A stretch of 64,000 bases of DNA from NCBI RefSeq assembly GCF_014695585.1, contig NZ_JACJON010000028.1, forward strand, positions 115,802-179,801, given 5' to 3'. Source of the DNA: Microcoleus sp. FACHB-831. Lineage in GTDB: Bacteria > Cyanobacteriota > Cyanobacteriia > Cyanobacteriales > FACHB-T130. Both the position numbers and the translations under genes were made by a program. Shown piece by piece: positions 63,531 to 64,000 of the stretch; positions within the stretch are counted from its first letter, which is position 1, and each line of letters starts with the position of its first letter. Below the pieces are notes generated by a model. The model was not told where the DNA came from and searched no databases. It saw only the letters and a list, made by a program, of their open reading frames with translations.

Positions 63531-63945
63531 TTAGTCTAAATTATGAATGATGAATTATAATTCATCATTCATAATTTAAAGCAATACTTATTAGAGTTTA
63601 GTGTCGCGATCGCTATCTTTAAAACCTTGACAAACCGCAACTTATCCGTTGCAGTGATTAGCTCATCTGCATTGATAAATAGTAATTCTATAGATATCGG
63701 TTTTATTCTAATTAGCTCTTGGATAAAAAGCAGCTGGAAAAAGCTGGTTTCCATTATGCGATTGTAGGCCACTAAATACTTTTGAGTAGCTAGCATCCCG
63801 GCAGTGCCCACATTTTTTATTTATTGGCTAGATATTCGTGATGCATCCGGACACCCATAATTTCCGTTGCAATATGTAATTATAGCGTTTCCCTATCTAA
63901 TGAGGTACGATTAATAGATAGGTTGTACATTTTCCTTAAAGAGAA
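63531..63945. other. Intergenic region with repeat copy C and IS end
   Basis: After the adhesin stop there is a self-complementary ATAATTCATCATTCATAATT-type segment (near 63541-63580). Copy C and its flanks run from about 63690 to 63876. The inverted pair CCTATCTA (63892-63899) and TAGATAGG (63915-63922) then lies before the transposase, perhaps near the insertion-sequence end. Confidence 0.6.
63690..63876 (+). repeat. Repeat copy C: second ghost of a ugd C-terminus with flanks
   Basis: Bases 63719-63775 encode LDKKQLEKAGFHYAIVGH and a stop. The left flank TATAGATATCGGTTTTATTC matches the left flank of copy B (58207 onward), and the right flank keeps remnants of the terminator (GGCAGTGCCCACATTTTTTA) and CACCCATAATTTCCGTT of copy A. 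Confidence 0.85.
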
Positions 63946-64000
63946 ATGAAGGCATATTCGCTCGACTTACGGCAAAAAATTATCGATAACTATGTTCAAG
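63946..64000 (+). mobile_element. IS630-type transposase, N-terminal fragment (cut by window edge)
   Basis: The last 55 bases encode MKAYSLDLRQKIIDNYVQ, the opening of the helix-turn-helix region of IS630 family transposases common in cyanobacteria. AGAGA stands just before the ATG. Only the first 18 codons are in view; whether the gene is intact cannot be judged. Confidence 0.8.

Overview
The window comes from a cyanobacterium, most likely a filamentous one. The octamer GCGATCGC (HIP1) recurs throughout, inside and between genes. Several families are cyanobacterial: NblB-type HEAT-repeat protein, SipA, Psb32-like TPM protein, DUF1825, DUF2808, DUF3386, DUF1350 and CnfU-type NifU protein. A filamentous (Oscillatoria/Microcoleus/Nostoc-like) genome is suggested by the many dispersed palindromes, the heptanucleotide tandem repeats between genes, the PEP-CTERM esterase and the large filamentous-haemagglutinin-type adhesin. 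No tRNA, rRNA, CRISPR array or prophage was seen.

Layout. 1-9 kb: tail of an RsbW-like anti-sigma kinase, a family 4 glycosyltransferase, trpD, a retropepsin-like lipoprotein, a DUF1350 hydrolase, a YkgJ-type cysteine-cluster protein, and a UPF0016/GDT1 cation exporter split into two adjacent half-genes. 9-16 kb: DUF2808 protein, a seven-PAS sensor kinase, a polytopic acyltransferase-like protein and sipA. 16-21 kb: cobaltochelatase cbiX behind a cobalamin riboswitch, a purine/cytidine-type deaminase, and a second acyltransferase-like protein flanked by two small paralogous proteins. 21-27 kb: a beheaded CHAT-protease fragment beside a pentapeptide protein, a repeat-rich gap, class I aldolase, aldo/keto reductase, VOC protein and phosphoribosyltransferase. 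27-35 kb: type 4 uracil-DNA glycosylase, the tyrS-pyrF-hypothetical operon, PBP1A, DUF1825, TM2/SHOCT and helix-hairpin-helix proteins. 35-49 kb: lepB, SLH lipoprotein, GDSL/PEP-CTERM esterase, M42 peptidase, CBS protein, nblB, psb32-like gene, cobH/cbiC, dapB, esterase, GH57 amylase and NifU-domain scaffold. 49-58 kb: DUF3386, two tandem paralogous histidine kinases, a ribbon-helix-helix protein, lepA, and the pair UDP-xylose synthase plus UDP-glucose dehydrogenase. 58-64 kb: a 1668-residue adhesin and the first codons of an IS630-type transposase.

How genes work together. cbiX and cobH both belong to anaerobic-type B12 synthesis; cbiX is under riboswitch control. UGD makes UDP-glucuronate and UXS turns it into UDP-xylose, so the pair feeds surface polysaccharide synthesis next to an adhesin gene. 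sipA and nblB both relate to phycobilisome and light/nutrient stress control but are not adjacent. tyrS, pyrF and a secreted protein form a tight operon with a TTGA stop/start overlap.

Most unusual points. (1) The adhesin ends in a domain resembling the Schlafen/AlbA_2 family, a cytoplasmic nucleic-acid-associated fold, which is unexpected on an exported protein. (2) The last 57 bp of ugd with its terminator occur three times, and the adhesin gene lies between copies two and three. (3) The CHAT gene keeps its catalytic dyad and a short in-frame ghost of its upstream coding sequence but has lost its sensor half. (4) Several families of perfect palindromes and heptamer tandem repeats sit at gene ends.
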